This document shows, one piece after another, positions 6,132 through 6,218 of a stretch of 6,218 bases of DNA; within the stretch, counting starts at the first letter, position 1, and each line of letters starts with the position of its first letter. Origin of the DNA: Gammaproteobacteria bacterium UBA2810 (GTDB taxonomy: Bacteria; Pseudomonadota; Gammaproteobacteria; Enterobacterales; Succinivibrionaceae); assembly GCA_002351705.1 (NCBI GenBank), contig DEHC01000075.1:9665-15882 (forward strand), in the 5' to 3' direction. Both the position numbers and the translations under genes were made by a program. The notes under the pieces are model-generated. The model worked only from the letters and a program-made list of their open reading frames with translations. It had not been told where the DNA came from and made no database searches.

Positions 6132-6158
6132 AAGGCCTCTGCCGTCAGCGGAGGCCTT
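6132..6158. terminator. Strong hairpin, probable intrinsic or bidirectional terminator
   Basis: AAGGCCTC (6132-6139) and GAGGCCTT (6151-6158) pair perfectly, and the stem extends inward through T-G, G-C and C-G to a five-base loop CGTCA, making 11 pairs. It lies 45 bases after the stop of the small plus-strand gene. The plus-strand 3' flank is poor in T (TTGCAGTGCTTT). The minus-strand copy ends CCTTTTCCC, a short four-T tract, so it may instead end a minus-strand transcript coming from beyond the right edge, or serve both directions. In 6159-6218 I see no identifiable gene, only an A-rich right end. Confidence 0.5.
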
Positions 6159-6218
6159 GCAGTGCTTTGCGTCTGTGAACCGGAACTGAAAAGGCGGCCT
6201 GCGGCTTCGAAAAAATTT

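Noticed and set aside
6190..6207. AAGGCGGCCTGCGGCTT near the right edge as a second terminator stem.
   Set aside because: The arms pair only through short segments broken by a G-G mismatch, so the hairpin is weak, and the window ends too soon to judge context.
5658..6218. A minus-strand frame open from the right edge to a stop at 5658, with an internal ATG at 6101 (147 codons).
   Set aside because: It overlaps the better-supported plus-strand gene and crosses the 6132-6158 hairpin. It has no recognisable motif, the ATG lacks a convincing ribosome binding site, and the translation is a patchwork of Pro/Ser/Cys/His runs. A C-terminal part of a gene from beyond the right edge cannot be fully excluded.
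5601..6218. Possible tRNA or structured RNA gene in the region right of recC.
   Set aside because: I found no T-loop (GTTCRA-type) sequence with matching acceptor and anticodon stems, only isolated short hairpins.

Overview
The window is dominated by two convincingly identifiable genes of the RecBCD recombination/repair nuclease, both on the minus strand. A complete, unusually long recC (1493 codons, 857-5338) is followed, through a 4-base ATGA stop/start overlap, by the 5' part of recB, which runs off the left edge (860 to beyond base 1). RecBCD loads on double-strand ends, unwinds and degrades DNA, recognises a Chi-type sequence through RecC, and then loads RecA. RecB supplies a helicase motor and the nuclease; RecC is the scaffold and Chi scanner. 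In E. coli ptrA lies between recC and recB; here nothing does, so the two products are probably translationally coupled. recD is not visible and would lie, if present in the operon, to the left.

The organism looks like a proteobacterium of the recBCD-bearing kind, most likely gammaproteobacterial, because both proteins align by eye with E. coli RecC and RecB along their length. It is moderately GC-rich, but its arginine codon use is unlike E. coli: 15 of 23 arginine codons in the recB fragment are AGG. I cannot name the genus; an anaerobic gut or rumen gammaproteobacterium is only a guess.

Region by region: 1-860 holds the N-terminal 286 codons of RecB, with Walker A and motif Ia. 857-5338 is RecC, with all core blocks plus several expansions: an acidic linker containing an in-frame 12-bp tandem duplication, a charged coiled-coil-like segment, and a Lys/Ser/Ala-rich C-terminal tail. 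5339-5560 is the recC leader. It has two perfect short dyads and an unrecognised 72-codon frame whose stop overlaps the recC start. 5560-5600 carries a perfect 8-bp inverted repeat that flanks a weak minus-strand promoter candidate and could be an operator. 5601-5801 is mostly non-coding, with two small hairpins and a weak plus-strand promoter candidate. 5802-6086 (+) is a probable small gene of unknown function, divergent from recC, with a good ribosome binding site and a host-like codon pattern. A strong hairpin at 6132-6158 follows it. No gene is identified in 6159-6218.

Most of the window is ordinary core DNA-repair sequence. The parts worth a second look are the divergent Chi-recognition positions and extensions of RecC, the dyad-rich recC control region, and the small unrecognised plus-strand gene. 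I see no mobile element, CRISPR array, tRNA, rRNA or multi-gene novel system.
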